Assembly (NCBI GenBank): GCA_003158745.1
Contig: PMLC01000079.1
Span: forward strand, 1-64,000
Length of the DNA stretch: 64,000 bases
Origin: Acidobacteriota bacterium
GTDB taxonomy: Bacteria > Acidobacteriota > Thermoanaerobaculia > Thermoanaerobaculales > Thermoanaerobaculaceae
Reading direction: 5' to 3'
In this document: one piece after another, positions 9,655 through 22,887 of the stretch
How positions within the stretch are numbered: the stretch's first letter is position 1
Layout of the letters: each line of letters starts with the position of its first letter
Translations under genes and position numbers: made by a program
The notes under the pieces: generated by a model
The model's input: the letters and a program-made list of their open reading frames with translations, nothing else
Database searches by the model: none
Told to the model about the DNA's origin: nothing

Positions 9655-9750
9655 CCTCCCCCGCGTGCGGGGGAGGCAAGGTGGGGGCGCCGCTACAGAC
9701 CGCCGCCTCCAGCGCCCTCACCCCGGCCCTCTCCCGCGAGCGGGAGAGGG
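9655..9750. repeat. Paired perfect palindromes (REP/BIME-like intergenic element)
   Basis: CCTCCCCCGC-GT-GCGGGGGAGG (9655-9676) and CCCTCTCCCGC-GA-GCGGGAGAGGG (9727-9750). Confidence 0.8.
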
Positions 9751-9778
9751 TGAGCCACTGCCCTTGCTGGGTCCTGCC

Positions 9779-10429
9779 CTAATGGACGTCCTTCGCCTCG
9801 CGGAAATCGGAGATGAACCGCTGCAGGCCGATATCCGTGAGCGGGTGGCGGAAGAGCTGCTGTAGGACCTTGAAAGGCACCGTCGCGACGTCGGCTCCGG
9901 CGAGGGCGCCCTCGACGACGTGCTGCGGGTGCCGTACCGAGGCCACCAGAACCTGCGTCGGAAACTCGTACGCGTCGTAGATCTGCACGATCTCCCGCAC
10001 GAGCTGCATCCCGTCCTGCCCGACGTCGTCGATCCGTCCCACGAAGGGACTTACGTATGTGGCGCCCGCCTTGGCGACCAGCAGCGCCTGCGCCGGGGAG
10101 AAGCAGAGCGTGAGGTTGGTGGCGATCCCCTCTTCCGAGAAGCGGGCGCACACGCGGATCCCGTCCTGGGTGATCGGCAGTTTGACCACCACGTTCTCGG
10201 CGATGCCCGCGAGCTCCCGGCCCTCCCGCTCCATCCCCTCCGCGTCGGTGGCGAGCACCTCGGCCGATACCGGTCCGGGCACGATCCCACAGATCTCGGC
10301 GACCAACTCGTGATACGAGCGCCCCTCCCGAGCCACCAGGGAGGGGTTGGTCGTCACACCGTCGAGGATTCCCCACGATGCGGCGTCGGTGATCTCGGCG
10401 ACGTTGGCGGTGTCGATGAAGAGCTTCAT
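9779..10429 (-). CDS. Transaldolase / fructose-6-phosphate aldolase family
   Basis: [13 protein letters not shown]...[12 protein letters not shown]...VVVKLPIT...[33 protein letters not shown]. Confidence 0.95.
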   Translation of the reverse strand: MKLFIDTANVAEITDAASWGILDGVTTNPSLVAREGRSYHELVAEICGIVPGPVSAEVLATDAEGMEREGRELAGIAENVVVKLPITQDGIRVCARFSEEGIATNLTLCFSPAQALLVAKAGATYVSPFVGRIDDVGQDGMQLVREIVQIYDAYEFPTQVLVASVRHPQHVVEGALAGADVATVPFKVLQQLFRHPLTDIGLQRFISDFREAKDVH

Positions 10430-10447
10430 GGGTCCCCTCCCGAATTC

Positions 10448-12925
10448 CTAGAACATCGTTTCCGGTTCTGCGTCGTCCTCTTCGTGCTCGGCCAGGCGCG
10501 CGATTCCCACCACCTGGTCGCCCTCTTCGAGATCAATGAGCTTCACCCCCTGGGTGACTCGCCCGCTGCGACGGACCCCTGCAGCCGATGTCCGGATCAT
10601 CATCCCCTTTGCGGTGACCAGCATGATGTCTTCGTCGCCGCTGAGGTGACGCATCCCTGCGACGTTGCCAATCCTGGACGTCACCTTCATCAGCGTGATC
10701 CCTTTGCCGCCGCGCCCCTGCTCCCGAAAATCGGCGACCGGCGTGCGCTTGCCGAATCCACGTTCGGCGACCACCAGGATTTCGCCCTTGTCATCGGCAG
10801 GGAACGCAGCCATCGTCTCGACGAAGTCATCGCCGCGCAACGAGATTCCGCGCACGCCGGCGGCTACCCGTCCCATCGGCCGCACGTTGCTCTCGGGAAA
10901 GCGAATTCCCATTCCCTTGTGGGTCCCGAGGAAGATGTGGCTGTTACCTTCGGTCAGGCGGACGTCCAGCAGATCGTCGCCTTCTTCGAGAGCCACCGCG
11001 ATGATTCCCGTCGAGCGAGGGTTGGAGTACGCATCGAGCTCGGTCTTCTTCACCTTGCCCTTGCGAGTCGCGAACAGCAGGAACCGCTCGGGGTCGAACT
11101 CCTTCACCGCGACCAGCGCCGCCACTTTTTCGTCCTGTGTAACGGGAAGGAGGTTCACGATCGCCTTGCCGCGCGCAGAGGGGCTCGCCTCTGGCACCTC
11201 GTGGACCTTCAGCCAGTACACTTTTCCGACCGACGTGAACACCAGCAGGAAGTCATGCGTGGACGCCACGAACAGGTGCTCGACGGGATCCTCTTCCCGC
11301 ACCGCAGCCCCCCGCCGGCCGCGGCCGCCACGCCTTTGGGCGCGGTAGATCGAGACCGCCGCGCGCTTGATGTAGCCGGCGCGGGTCACAGTCACCACAA
11401 CGTCCTCCTCGACGATCAGGTCCTCAACAGAGAGATCCGCCTCTTCCGGCAGTAACTCGGTCCGCCTCGGATCGGCAAAGCGCCGTTTGCTCTCCTCGAG
11501 CTCCCCGATGATGATCTCCAGCACGAGCTTCTCGGAAGCGAGGATTGCCTTCAGCCGCTCGATGAGAGCCAGGACTTCCTTGTGCTCGGCGATGATCTTG
11601 TCGCGCTCGAGAGCCGTCAACCGCTGGAGGCGCATCTCCAGGATTGCCTGCGCCTGCAGCTCGGAGAGGCCGAAGTTCTTCATGAGCGCGGCCTTGGCCG
11701 CCGGTGGGTCGGCGGCGGCGCGGATCGTCTTGATCACCGCGTCGAGGTGGTCGAGCGCGATGACGAGCCCCTCCAAGATGTGGGCGCGCTCCTCGGCCCG
11801 TGCGAGGTCGTACCGTGTCCGCCGAGTGACGACCTCTTTTCGGTGCTCGAGAAAATGCGTCAGCATCGCAGGGAGCGTCAGCACCCGCGGTTGGTTGTCC
11901 ACGATTGCGAGGAATGTGATGCCGAAGCTCGACTGCATCGGCGTGAGCTTGTAGAGCTGGTTGAGCACCACCTGCGGCACGGCATCGCGCTTCAGATCGA
12001 CGACGACCCGTATGCCGTCGCGGTCGGATTCGTCGCGAAGGTCCGAGATCCCCTCGATGTCCTTGTCCTGCACGAGCTCGGCGATGCGCTCCACCAACCG
12101 CGCCTTGTTCACCTGATACGGCAGCTCGCTGATGATGATGGCGACTCGCTCGCCTTTCTTCTGGTGCTCGATTCGGGCGCGCGCCTGCATCTGGACGGAG
12201 CCGTGGCCCGTCGTGTACGCCTGGCGTATTCCGGACGTCCCACGGATGATTCCACCCGTTGGGAAGTCAGGCCCGGGGATCAGCTTGATCAGCTCGTCGA
12301 TCCCGATCTCGGGGTTGCGCGCGAGCGCCACGCACGCATCGATCACCTCACCGAGATTGTGCGGCGGGATGTTGGTTGCCATGCCCACCGCGATACCGGA
12401 CGAGCCGTTGACGAGCAGGTTTGGGAACTTTGACGGCAGCACCACAGGCTCTTTGAGGGAACCGTCGTAGTTCGGCGTCCAGTCGACGGTCTCTTTGCCG
12501 AGATCGTCCCCGAGCATCTCCTCCGTGAGCCGCGCCAGCCTCACCTCGGTGTACCGCATCGCCGCGGCGTTGTCGCCGTCCACCGAGCCGAAGTTGCCCT
12601 GACCATCGACGAGCATATGGCGCATCGAGAACGGCTGCGCCATGCGCACGAGAGCGTCGTAGATGGCGGAGTCGCCGTGGGGGTGGTACTTACCCATGAC
12701 GTCGCCGACGATGCGCGCCGACTTCCTGTATGGCTTGCCTGCGGTGCTGCCCTGCTCCCACATCCCGAAGAGGATCCTGCGGTGCACCGGCTTGAGACCG
12801 TCGCGCACGTCGGGCAGAGCGCGGCCGATGATGACGCTCATCGCGTAGTCGAGGTAGGAGCGCTTGAGCTCCTTCTCGATGGCGACCGGGATTCGTTCTT
12901 CCCGGACAAAGAGCGGATCTGTCAT
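10448..12925 (-). CDS. gyrA: DNA gyrase subunit A
   Basis: [56 protein letters not shown]; full-length 825 aa. Confidence 0.98.
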   Translation of the reverse strand: MTDPLFVREERIPVAIEKELKRSYLDYAMSVIIGRALPDVRDGLKPVHRRILFGMWEQGSTAGKPYRKSARIVGDVMGKYHPHGDSAIYDALVRMAQPFSMRHMLVDGQGNFGSVDGDNAAAMRYTEVRLARLTEEMLGDDLGKETVDWTPNYDGSLKEPVVLPSKFPNLLVNGSSGIAVGMATNIPPHNLGEVIDACVALARNPEIGIDELIKLIPGPDFPTGGIIRGTSGIRQAYTTGHGSVQMQARARIEHQKKGERVAIIISELPYQVNKARLVERIAELVQDKDIEGISDLRDESDRDGIRVVVDLKRDAVPQVVLNQLYKLTPMQSSFGITFLAIVDNQPRVLTLPAMLTHFLEHRKEVVTRRTRYDLARAEERAHILEGLVIALDHLDAVIKTIRAAADPPAAKAALMKNFGLSELQAQAILEMRLQRLTALERDKIIAEHKEVLALIERLKAILASEKLVLEIIIGELEESKRRFADPRRTELLPEEADLSVEDLIVEEDVVVTVTRAGYIKRAAVSIYRAQRRGGRGRRGAAVREEDPVEHLFVASTHDFLLVFTSVGKVYWLKVHEVPEASPSARGKAIVNLLPVTQDEKVAALVAVKEFDPERFLLFATRKGKVKKTELDAYSNPRSTGIIAVALEEGDDLLDVRLTEGNSHIFLGTHKGMGIRFPESNVRPMGRVAAGVRGISLRGDDFVETMAAFPADDKGEILVVAERGFGKRTPVADFREQGRGGKGITLMKVTSRIGNVAGMRHLSGDEDIMLVTAKGMMIRTSAAGVRRSGRVTQGVKLIDLEEGDQVVGIARLAEHEEDDAEPETMF

Positions 12926-12944
12926 GTCGTTCTGGTCCTTCTTC

Positions 12945-16459
<3,515 letters not shown>

Positions 16460-16463
16460 ACCA

Positions 16464-17573
16464 CTAGAGGCGAATCGGCATGATGACGTAGAGGCACTCA
16501 CCCATGGTTGCCTCTTCCCCGGCTGGTGTCATCACGATGGGACCGTCCGAGTCGCGGAGTTGCATCTCGACCTCAGCGACATCGACCGCTCCGAGAAAGT
16601 CCAGAATGTAGCTTGCGTTCACGAACACCTTCAGCGTCGGCCCGCTGTAGGTGGAGGGGACCACCTCGGCCGCCTGGCCGAGGTCGAAGCCGACCGACGC
16701 GAGGGAAAGGGAATCCTGGTCGAATTGCATCTGAACGCCGTGGGTCCTCTCGCTGGCCAGTAGCGCCACCCGCCGTAGCGCAGCGGCGAGTTCCTGCCGC
16801 TTAACGCGCGCCCGGTGCGGGTTGTCGCGCACAAGAACCCGCTCGTATTGCGGAAAGCGCGCCTCAAGGACGCGGGACAACAAAACGCGATCGCCAAGGC
16901 GAAACGCGAGGTGGTTCTCACCCCGAGCAATGTAGAGCGGAGTTTCCGCCTCTGCGGAGAAGTGCCGAATCTGATTCAGGACCTTCCGCGGCAGGAGCTG
17001 TTGCTCGAAGGGTGGTGTACCGGCCGCGTGGGCCGCTTTCGTCCACGCTAGGCGGTGGCCGTCGGTTGCCACCATTTCGAGCGCCTTGGACGAAAGAAGG
17101 AGGAGAGCGGCGTTGTACTGGAAATGCCCTTCCTCGCTCGAGACAGCGAACGCCGAACGGTCGATCAGGCGACGGAGCGTCGGGAGATCGACGGCGAACC
17201 CCTGTCCGTCCGGAATTTCTGGCAGGGTGGGAAAGTCGGCCGGATCCAGGCTCGCAAGCTGCGAGTTGAACGTCCCGCAGCGAACTTCGACCCTCGACTC
17301 CTGGAAGCTGACGTCAACGCTGTCCGTCGGGAGCGAGCGGACGAGGTCGAAGAAGACCTTGCCGTGGATGGTCGTCCGACCTTCCCTGCGGACCACCGCC
17401 GAACACTGCGTGTAGACGGTCACGTCGAGATCCGTAGCGGCGAGATGGAGCCGATCTCCCTCGGCCGTCAGGAGGATGTTGGAGAGGATGGGAATCGTGG
17501 TGCGGCGTTCCACCACCCCCTGAATGAGCTGGAGCTCCTCGAGTAAGACCGTTCGGTTGAGCGTCACGTCCAT
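16464..17573 (-). CDS. dnaN: DNA polymerase III beta sliding clamp
   Basis: 369 aa beta-clamp sequence (LSNILLTAEGDRLHLAATDLDVTV; C-terminal YVIMPIRL); recF-dnaN-dnaA synteny. Confidence 0.96.
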   Translation of the reverse strand: MDVTLNRTVLLEELQLIQGVVERRTTIPILSNILLTAEGDRLHLAATDLDVTVYTQCSAVVRREGRTTIHGKVFFDLVRSLPTDSVDVSFQESRVEVRCGTFNSQLASLDPADFPTLPEIPDGQGFAVDLPTLRRLIDRSAFAVSSEEGHFQYNAALLLLSSKALEMVATDGHRLAWTKAAHAAGTPPFEQQLLPRKVLNQIRHFSAEAETPLYIARGENHLAFRLGDRVLLSRVLEARFPQYERVLVRDNPHRARVKRQELAAALRRVALLASERTHGVQMQFDQDSLSLASVGFDLGQAAEVVPSTYSGPTLKVFVNASYILDFLGAVDVAEVEMQLRDSDGPIVMTPAGEEATMGECLYVIMPIRL

Positions 17574-17642
17574 GGGCGCGATCTCCCAGCTGCTCCTACG
17601 AAACAGAAAGATTGTACAAGCTTTCGTGGTAGTCGTCGAGGG

Positions 17643-17726
17643 TGTGGAGAAGGGTTGAGTAGTACAGAGGATGCTGGCGAATCGAGGTTTGAGACGAAGG
17701 TCGTTGTGGAAAGTGGATGTGGAGAA
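17643..17726. promoter_or_regulatory. Candidate oriC: cluster of DnaA-box-like 9-mers in the dnaN-dnaA intergenic region
   Basis: TGTGGAGAA (17643-17651), TGTGGAAAG (17705-17713) and TGTGGAGAA (17718-17726); each differs at one position from the complement of TTWTNCACA. Confidence 0.6.
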
Positions 17727-17786
17727 TCGTCGAAGAACTGCGTCGGAGTTCGCGCAGCGCGAGTCGGGAGTCCAATTTTCCTCAGC

Positions 17787-19070
17787 TTAGCGAAAGTGTT
17801 CCACAAAGGTCGTCAACGTAGCATCGAGCGATGGGTTGGAGCGTCGCTCCTCACTGATCGTCTCGACGGAGTACATCACGGTTGAGTGGTGCTTGGCGAA
17901 CAGCTTGCCGATCTCCGGGTAGGAAAGGGCAAGGATCTCGCGAACGAGATACATCGCGACCTGTCGAGGGAATGCGACGGAACGCCTATTGTCGCGTCCC
18001 TTGAGATCCGCGACCTTGACGCCGTAGTGGTGGGCGACGAATCGAATAATATCGCCGGGTGTCGCGTGGCGCTCCTGGGGAAGAAGCGGGGTCAGAGCGT
18101 TGCGGGCGGTGTCGAGGTTGGGCACTTGTCCTGTCAGTGAGCAGTACACGATGACGCGGTTGAGGTACCCTTCGAGCTCCCGGACGTTCTCCCGGACACG
18201 GCGAGCAATGAACAGCACGACGTCATCGGGCAGGTCGAACCCTTCCGCGTGAGCCTTTTCCCGGATGATGGCGCATTTGGTCTCGAGATCCGGTGGCTGG
18301 ATGTCGGCGACCAGGCCCCAGACAAAACGGGTACGAAGGCGTTCCTCGAGCCCCTGAATGGTCGCAGGCGAGGTGTCGGAGGTGAGAACGATCTGGTGCC
18401 CAGCCTCGTGGAGGGCGTTGAACGTGTGGAAGAACTCCTCCTGCGTTCGCTCCTTACCCGCCAGGATGTGGATGTCATCGAGGAGGAGGACGTGGATCGA
18501 GCGGTAGGCATCGCGGAACTGTGCCATCCTCTGGAGCCGGATGGAGTTGATAAGCTCGTTGACGAAGTTCTCAGTGGGAACGTAGCGGATATGGGTGCGC
18601 GGATTGCGGGATAGGATCTCGTTTCCGATCGCGTGGAGGAGATGCGTCTTGCCGAGGCCGGAGCCGCCGTAGAGGAAGAGCGGGTTGTACGCCCGACCCG
18701 GGTTCTCGGCCACCGACTGCGCAGCGGCTCGGGCGAACTGATTGGATGGGCCGGGAACGAAAGAGGCGAATGTGTAACGCGGGTTGAGAGGGGTGCCTCG
18801 CTGACTGGACGGGCTAGGCTGCACCCCGTCGGCTTCGACTACGAGGGCGACCGTGATCGGAGCGACGGCAGCCTGGCTTGCGAGATCCTGGAGAAGGGGG
18901 AGGAAGTGATCGCGGATGTAGTCGGCGTAGACGCGGGAGGGTGCGGCGAGTGTCAATTGACCGGAGGTCGCACGTGCCGTGAGGGGCGCGAACCAGACGT
19001 CGAAGTCGTCCGCGGCGAGGCGAGCCCGCAAGAGGTCCTTCACTGTGGGCCAGAGGTCGGAGTTCGGCAT
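17787..19070 (-). CDS. dnaA: Chromosomal replication initiator DnaA
   Basis: NPLFLYGGSGLGKTHLLHAIGN, LLLDDIHILAGKERTQEEFFHTFN, domain IV LKGRDNRRSVAFPRQVAMYL...KHHSTVMYSVE. Confidence 0.97.
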   Translation of the reverse strand: MPNSDLWPTVKDLLRARLAADDFDVWFAPLTARATSGQLTLAAPSRVYADYIRDHFLPLLQDLASQAAVAPITVALVVEADGVQPSPSSQRGTPLNPRYTFASFVPGPSNQFARAAAQSVAENPGRAYNPLFLYGGSGLGKTHLLHAIGNEILSRNPRTHIRYVPTENFVNELINSIRLQRMAQFRDAYRSIHVLLLDDIHILAGKERTQEEFFHTFNALHEAGHQIVLTSDTSPATIQGLEERLRTRFVWGLVADIQPPDLETKCAIIREKAHAEGFDLPDDVVLFIARRVRENVRELEGYLNRVIVYCSLTGQVPNLDTARNALTPLLPQERHATPGDIIRFVAHHYGVKVADLKGRDNRRSVAFPRQVAMYLVREILALSYPEIGKLFAKHHSTVMYSVETISEERRSNPSLDATLTTFVEHFR

Positions 19071-19116
19071 CGTTCGTGCTGCCCGACGGGCGCAAGCAGC
19101 CTAGCACAGCCGACGG

Positions 19117-19145
19117 TTGACCCGGAGTGGAATCAAGCGTAGACT
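19117..19145 (+). promoter_or_regulatory. Putative sigma-70 promoter for rpmH-rnpA-yidD-yidC
   Basis: TTGACC - 17 nt - TAGACT in the dnaA/rpmH divergent gap. Confidence 0.55.
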
Positions 19146-19192
19146 ACTCGTTCCCCGCCGTAACAGGTCGGGGCTGGTGAGGAGCAACGACG

Positions 19193-19327
19193 ATGAAACG
19201 TACATTCCAGCCGAACAACCGGCGTCGGAAGAAGACCCACGGGTTCCGCGCAAGGATGAGCACGCCGGCGGGCCGTCGGGTTCTCGCCGCGCGCCGGCGG
19301 AAGGGGCGCAAGCGCCTGACCGCGTGA
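19193..19327 (+). CDS. rpmH: 50S ribosomal protein L34 (absent from the supplied ORF list)
   Basis: Translation [44 protein letters not shown], 44 aa, stop TGA 19325-19327. Confidence 0.97.
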   Translation: MKRTFQPNNRRRKKTHGFRARMSTPAGRRVLAARRRKGRKRLTA

Positions 19328-19343
19328 ACGTCCCGGGGGCGAT

Positions 19344-19688
19344 CTGGACAAGCTGCTCCGGCGCGTTGACTTTCAGCGAGTCTACACCGGCGGGTTCAAG
19401 GTGGTGGGAAGGTATCTCGTGTTGTTCGCGCTTGCGAGCGAGGATGAGATGTGCCGCTTCGGGATCACCGCGAGCCGCAAGGTAGGCGGAGCGGTGGTTC
19501 GCAACCGGGCGCGCAGACGGGTTCGGGAGCTCTTCCGTAACCACGGGGAGGTAATGAGTGGGTGGCACGGCGACCTCGTGGTCAATGTGCGGTGGGGTTG
19601 TGACGGGGTGGGGTGGGAAAAACTCACGGAGGACTTCGAGCGTTGCATGAGGAGGGCGAAAGCCGCTCCGCGGGCGCCCGCGCGCTGA
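19344..19688 (+). CDS. rnpA: Ribonuclease P protein component (5' end unusual: CTG start or upstream frameshift)
   Basis: [17 protein letters not shown]...[28 protein letters not shown]; the only ATG/GTG/TTG-type start in frame, GTG 19401, would delete the conserved N-terminus. Confidence 0.85.
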   Translation: MDKLLRRVDFQRVYTGGFKVVGRYLVLFALASEDEMCRFGITASRKVGGAVVRNRARRRVRELFRNHGEVMSGWHGDLVVNVRWGCDGVGWEKLTEDFERCMRRAKAAPRAPAR

Positions 19689-19900
19689 TGGCCGTGTTGG
19701 TCGGGTACAAACGGTGGATCTCACCGCTGCTGCCCCCAGCGTGTCGGTTCGAGCCGACGTGTTCCGAATACATGAGAGACGCGGTAAGTGTGCACGGTCT
19801 GGGGGCCGGCCTGTGGCTTGGCGTGCGGAGGCTGGCGCGGTGTCACCCATGGAATCCTGGCGGCTACGATCCCGTACGGCCGCGCAAAGGGGACTCGTAG
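19688..19900 (+). CDS. yidD: Membrane protein insertion efficiency factor YidD
   Basis: [31 protein letters not shown]...[16 protein letters not shown]. Confidence 0.95.
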   Translation: MAVLVGYKRWISPLLPPACRFEPTCSEYMRDAVSVHGLGAGLWLGVRRLARCHPWNPGGYDPVRPRKGDS

Positions 19901-21466
19901 ATGGAAAAGCGCGTGCTTCTGGCGGCGGTTCTGTCGGGGATCGTGGTGATTGTGTGGTTCTCGCTCTTTGCACCGCCGCGGCCCAGCGTACCCCCGCCTG
20001 CACCGACCCCGACAAAACCAGTCTCCGGGGTTGGCGTCCCGACGCCGGTGGCTCAAGAGGAACACCCCGCGCAACCGGCTGTAGCGGCGGTCTCTGGCGA
20101 CGATGCGAAACCGATCGCGCTGGAAGGCGACGGCTGGCATGCGTTGGTGGATCCCCGGGGGGCCGTGCTCACCTCGGTGGTCGTCTCGGGGTACCGTGAC
20201 GACGCCGGGGCTCCTCTCGAGTTGGTACGGCCGGGTGTGTTGCTCCCGCTCTCGGTGGGCGTCCCGGGCGCGTGGAACGATGCCGTGTACCGCGTGGAAC
20301 GAGGTTCCGAGTGGGTCGGGTTGCGGTGGTCGGATGGTGTAGGAAACTGGGTCGAGAAGCGGATCGCGGCCGGCAAAGGTAAGTATTCGTTAGACATCGA
20401 GGTGCGGGCCGGAGGAGTGCCTGGGCGGGCGGGTGTGGTGGTGGGTACGGGCCTCGAAAAGGGGCTGAAGACCGAGCAGCAGGGGCGGTTCGGTGGAGCG
20501 GATGGCGTCGTGAGGGTGGGCGGGAAGCTCGAGAGGATCAACGCTGGAAAACTCGACGGCGTGAAGGAGTTGCGGGGAACCATCGACTTCGCGGGTGTCG
20601 AGGACCAGTACTTCCTTGTCGTGCTGCTGCCTTCGGCCACGGTCGACGAAGTCCGGATCTCTGCTGCCGGGACGGGAGCCAGCGCAGTCCCGCAGGTCGT
20701 TGTCGTAGGCGAAAGTGGCGAAGTGGCCGGGACCCTGTACGCGGGGCCTAAGGAACACGGCACGCTGCGCGGGTATGGACGCGGGTTGAACGAGACCGTG
20801 TCGTTCGGCATTTTTGGGTTCCTGTCGGTGGGTTTCCTCGCTGCGCTCCGGTGGATCTTCGCCTTGGTCAGGAACTGGGGTGTGGCGATCATCGTGCTGA
20901 CCGCGGGGATCCGGATCCTGCTTTTCCCGCTCAACCACAAGAGCGCGGTGGCGATGAAGCGCATGCAGGCGTTGCAACCGAAGCTGAAGGCGATCCAGGA
21001 CCGCTACCAGGAGAAGGCGAAAAAGGATCCCAACGTCCGGGCGCGCATGAACCAGGAAGTGATGCAGATGTACAAGCAGGAGGGCGTCAACCCGATGGGC
21101 GGTTGTCTCCCGATGCTCGTACAGCTTCCCATTCTGTGGGCCCTCTACTCACTGTTCGCATACGCCATCGAGTTGCGGCAGGCGCCGTTCGTCTTCTGGA
21201 TCAAGGACCTCGCAGCCAAGGATCCAACCTACATCACGCCCATCCTGATGACCGCGAGCATGGTGCTGCAGCAGCGGATGGCCCCTCAGGTGGGTGACCC
21301 CGCGCAGCGCAGGATGTTCATGTTCATGCCTTTCATCTTCGGGTTCATGTTCATGAGCTTCCCGGCCGGTTTGGTGTTGTATTGGCTGGTGAACAACATC
21401 TTCACGATCGGCCAGCAGATGCTGACCGAGCGGATGGTCGCGGGTTCCCCGAAGCCCGTGGAATGA
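19901..21466 (+). CDS. yidC: Membrane protein insertase YidC (Gram-negative type with periplasmic domain)
   Basis: N-terminal TM plus large periplasmic domain; C-terminal GVAIIVLTAGIRILLFPLNHKSAVAMKRMQALQPKLKAIQ...NPMGGCLPMLVQLPILWALYSLF. Confidence 0.96.
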   Translation: MEKRVLLAAVLSGIVVIVWFSLFAPPRPSVPPPAPTPTKPVSGVGVPTPVAQEEHPAQPAVAAVSGDDAKPIALEGDGWHALVDPRGAVLTSVVVSGYRDDAGAPLELVRPGVLLPLSVGVPGAWNDAVYRVERGSEWVGLRWSDGVGNWVEKRIAAGKGKYSLDIEVRAGGVPGRAGVVVGTGLEKGLKTEQQGRFGGADGVVRVGGKLERINAGKLDGVKELRGTIDFAGVEDQYFLVVLLPSATVDEVRISAAGTGASAVPQVVVVGESGEVAGTLYAGPKEHGTLRGYGRGLNETVSFGIFGFLSVGFLAALRWIFALVRNWGVAIIVLTAGIRILLFPLNHKSAVAMKRMQALQPKLKAIQDRYQEKAKKDPNVRARMNQEVMQMYKQEGVNPMGGCLPMLVQLPILWALYSLFAYAIELRQAPFVFWIKDLAAKDPTYITPILMTASMVLQQRMAPQVGDPAQRRMFMFMPFIFGFMFMSFPAGLVLYWLVNNIFTIGQQMLTERMVAGSPKPVE

Positions 21467-21506
21467 GCAGGCCCGGACGCAGCGCCGGTATAGGTGGGCT
21501 GAGCCG

Positions 21507-22082
21507 TTGCAAGGTCTGGGAATCGGAGTGGACGCCGCCGATCGGCTGGCGCAGTTTCTCGATCTCCTCACGCGGTGGGGCGGCGCGGTCGACCTCTTCG
21601 GGGGAGCCAAACCCGACAAGCTGCTCGGCTCTCTCGTACGGGAGGCGCTGGCAGCGCTGCCGTGGGTGAAGGAGGGCGGTTCGCTGCTCGACGTCGGAAG
21701 CGGGAACGGCTTCCCAGCGGTACCGCTGCTGATCGCCCGGCCGGGGCTCCATGGCGTGCTCCTGGAACCCAGGGAGCGACGGTGGGCCTTCCTCAAAGAG
21801 GTGGTCCGGGAGCTGCAACTTGACGCGGAGGTCCGGCGAGAGCGGGTCGCCGAGCATCCCCGGAGCGGCTACGAGCTTGGGACGGTCCGCGGCGTGGAGA
21901 TGAAAATGTGGTTGCCGGAAACTGCGCGGCTCATGCGCGAGGATGGCAGTTGGCTGTGGTGGACGAGCGAGGTCAAGGCGGCGGAGCTGGGCAGACGTGT
22001 GACCGAAGGCCGTGTGCTAACCTTCCCGCTTGTCGGCAGCGAGCGTGGTGTACTCGCGGTCTGGCGGCGGTGTTCCACGTGA
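21507..22082 (+). CDS. rsmG: 16S rRNA (guanine(527)-N7)-methyltransferase RsmG
   Basis: LLDVGSGNGFPAVPLLIARP, LLEPRERRWAFLKEVVREL; located before parAB. Confidence 0.88.
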   Translation: MQGLGIGVDAADRLAQFLDLLTRWGGAVDLFGGAKPDKLLGSLVREALAALPWVKEGGSLLDVGSGNGFPAVPLLIARPGLHGVLLEPRERRWAFLKEVVRELQLDAEVRRERVAEHPRSGYELGTVRGVEMKMWLPETARLMREDGSWLWWTSEVKAAELGRRVTEGRVLTFPLVGSERGVLAVWRRCST

Positions 22083-22086
22083 AACA
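22071..22086. promoter_or_regulatory. parS centromere site TGTTCCACGTGAAACA
   Basis: 16-nt sequence identical to the published B. subtilis parS/Spo0J site as recalled; overlaps the rsmG stop, 13 nt before the parA start. Confidence 0.93.
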
Positions 22087-22098
22087 TCAGGAGAAAGA

Positions 22099-22887
22099 GT
22101 GAAGAATCAGCGGATTGTGGCCGTTGCCAACCAGAAGGGGGGGGTGGGGAAGACGACCACCGTGATGAACCTCGGAGCGGCGCTCGCCGCATTCGAGCAG
22201 ACCGTCCTGGCCCTCGATCTGGACCCGCAGTCGAACTGCACCGCCGGTTTGGGCTGGGAGGGGCAAGGGAACACCTCGTATGAGGTTCTCGAAGGGCTGG
22301 TGCCGTTGCGGGAAGCCAAGGTTCCGACGCGCTTTCCCGGTCTCGAGCTACTCCCGGCCCGAAGAGATCTCGTGGGCGCCGAGGTCGAGTTGCTCGAAGA
22401 CCCCAACTGGGCGGGGAAACTCCGGCAGGCGCTTGCCGCGTCGCCGACCGAGCACCAGTGGATTTTGATCGACTGCCCTCCGTCGCTGGGACTCCTCACG
22501 TTGAATGCCCTCACCGCCGCGGATTCGGTGTTGGTCCCGATCCAGTGCGAGTATTTCGCGCTGGAGGGCGTCAGCGAGCTGATGCGGACCCTCGAGCGTG
22601 TGCGCACGGCGTGGAACCCCACTCTCGAGGTGGAAGGCGCGGTGCTAACCCTCTACGACGAGCGCTTGAGCCTCTCGCATCAAGTGGTTGACGAAGTCCG
22701 GCGCTTCTTCGGGGATCTGGTATTCCAGACGATCATCCCCCGGAACGTACGCGTGGCGGAGGCGCCGTCATTCGGCCAGACGATTCTGGAATACGACATC
22801 CGGAGCCGGGGCGCCCAGGCGTACCTTGGTTTGGCGGAGGAGTTGCTGCGTCGGCGGAGGCCCAATGAAGCGATCCGCGTTGGGTAA
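22099..22887 (+). CDS. parA: Chromosome partitioning ATPase ParA/Soj
   Basis: IVAVANQKGGVGKTTTVMNLGAALA, LALDLDPQSNCTAGLG, LIDCPPSLGLLTLNAL; GTG start. Confidence 0.95.
   Translation: MKNQRIVAVANQKGGVGKTTTVMNLGAALAAFEQTVLALDLDPQSNCTAGLGWEGQGNTSYEVLEGLVPLREAKVPTRFPGLELLPARRDLVGAEVELLEDPNWAGKLRQALAASPTEHQWILIDCPPSLGLLTLNALTAADSVLVPIQCEYFALEGVSELMRTLERVRTAWNPTLEVEGAVLTLYDERLSLSHQVVDEVRRFFGDLVFQTIIPRNVRVAEAPSFGQTILEYDIRSRGAQAYLGLAEELLRRRRPNEAIRVG

Noticed and set aside
9920-11455. 511-aa plus-strand ORF
   Set aside because: Fully antisense to gyrA; composition of a shadow ORF in high-GC DNA
19101-20015. 304-aa minus-strand ORF over rpmH/rnpA/yidD
   Set aside because: Overlaps three confidently identified plus-strand genes; P/S/R-rich shadow ORF
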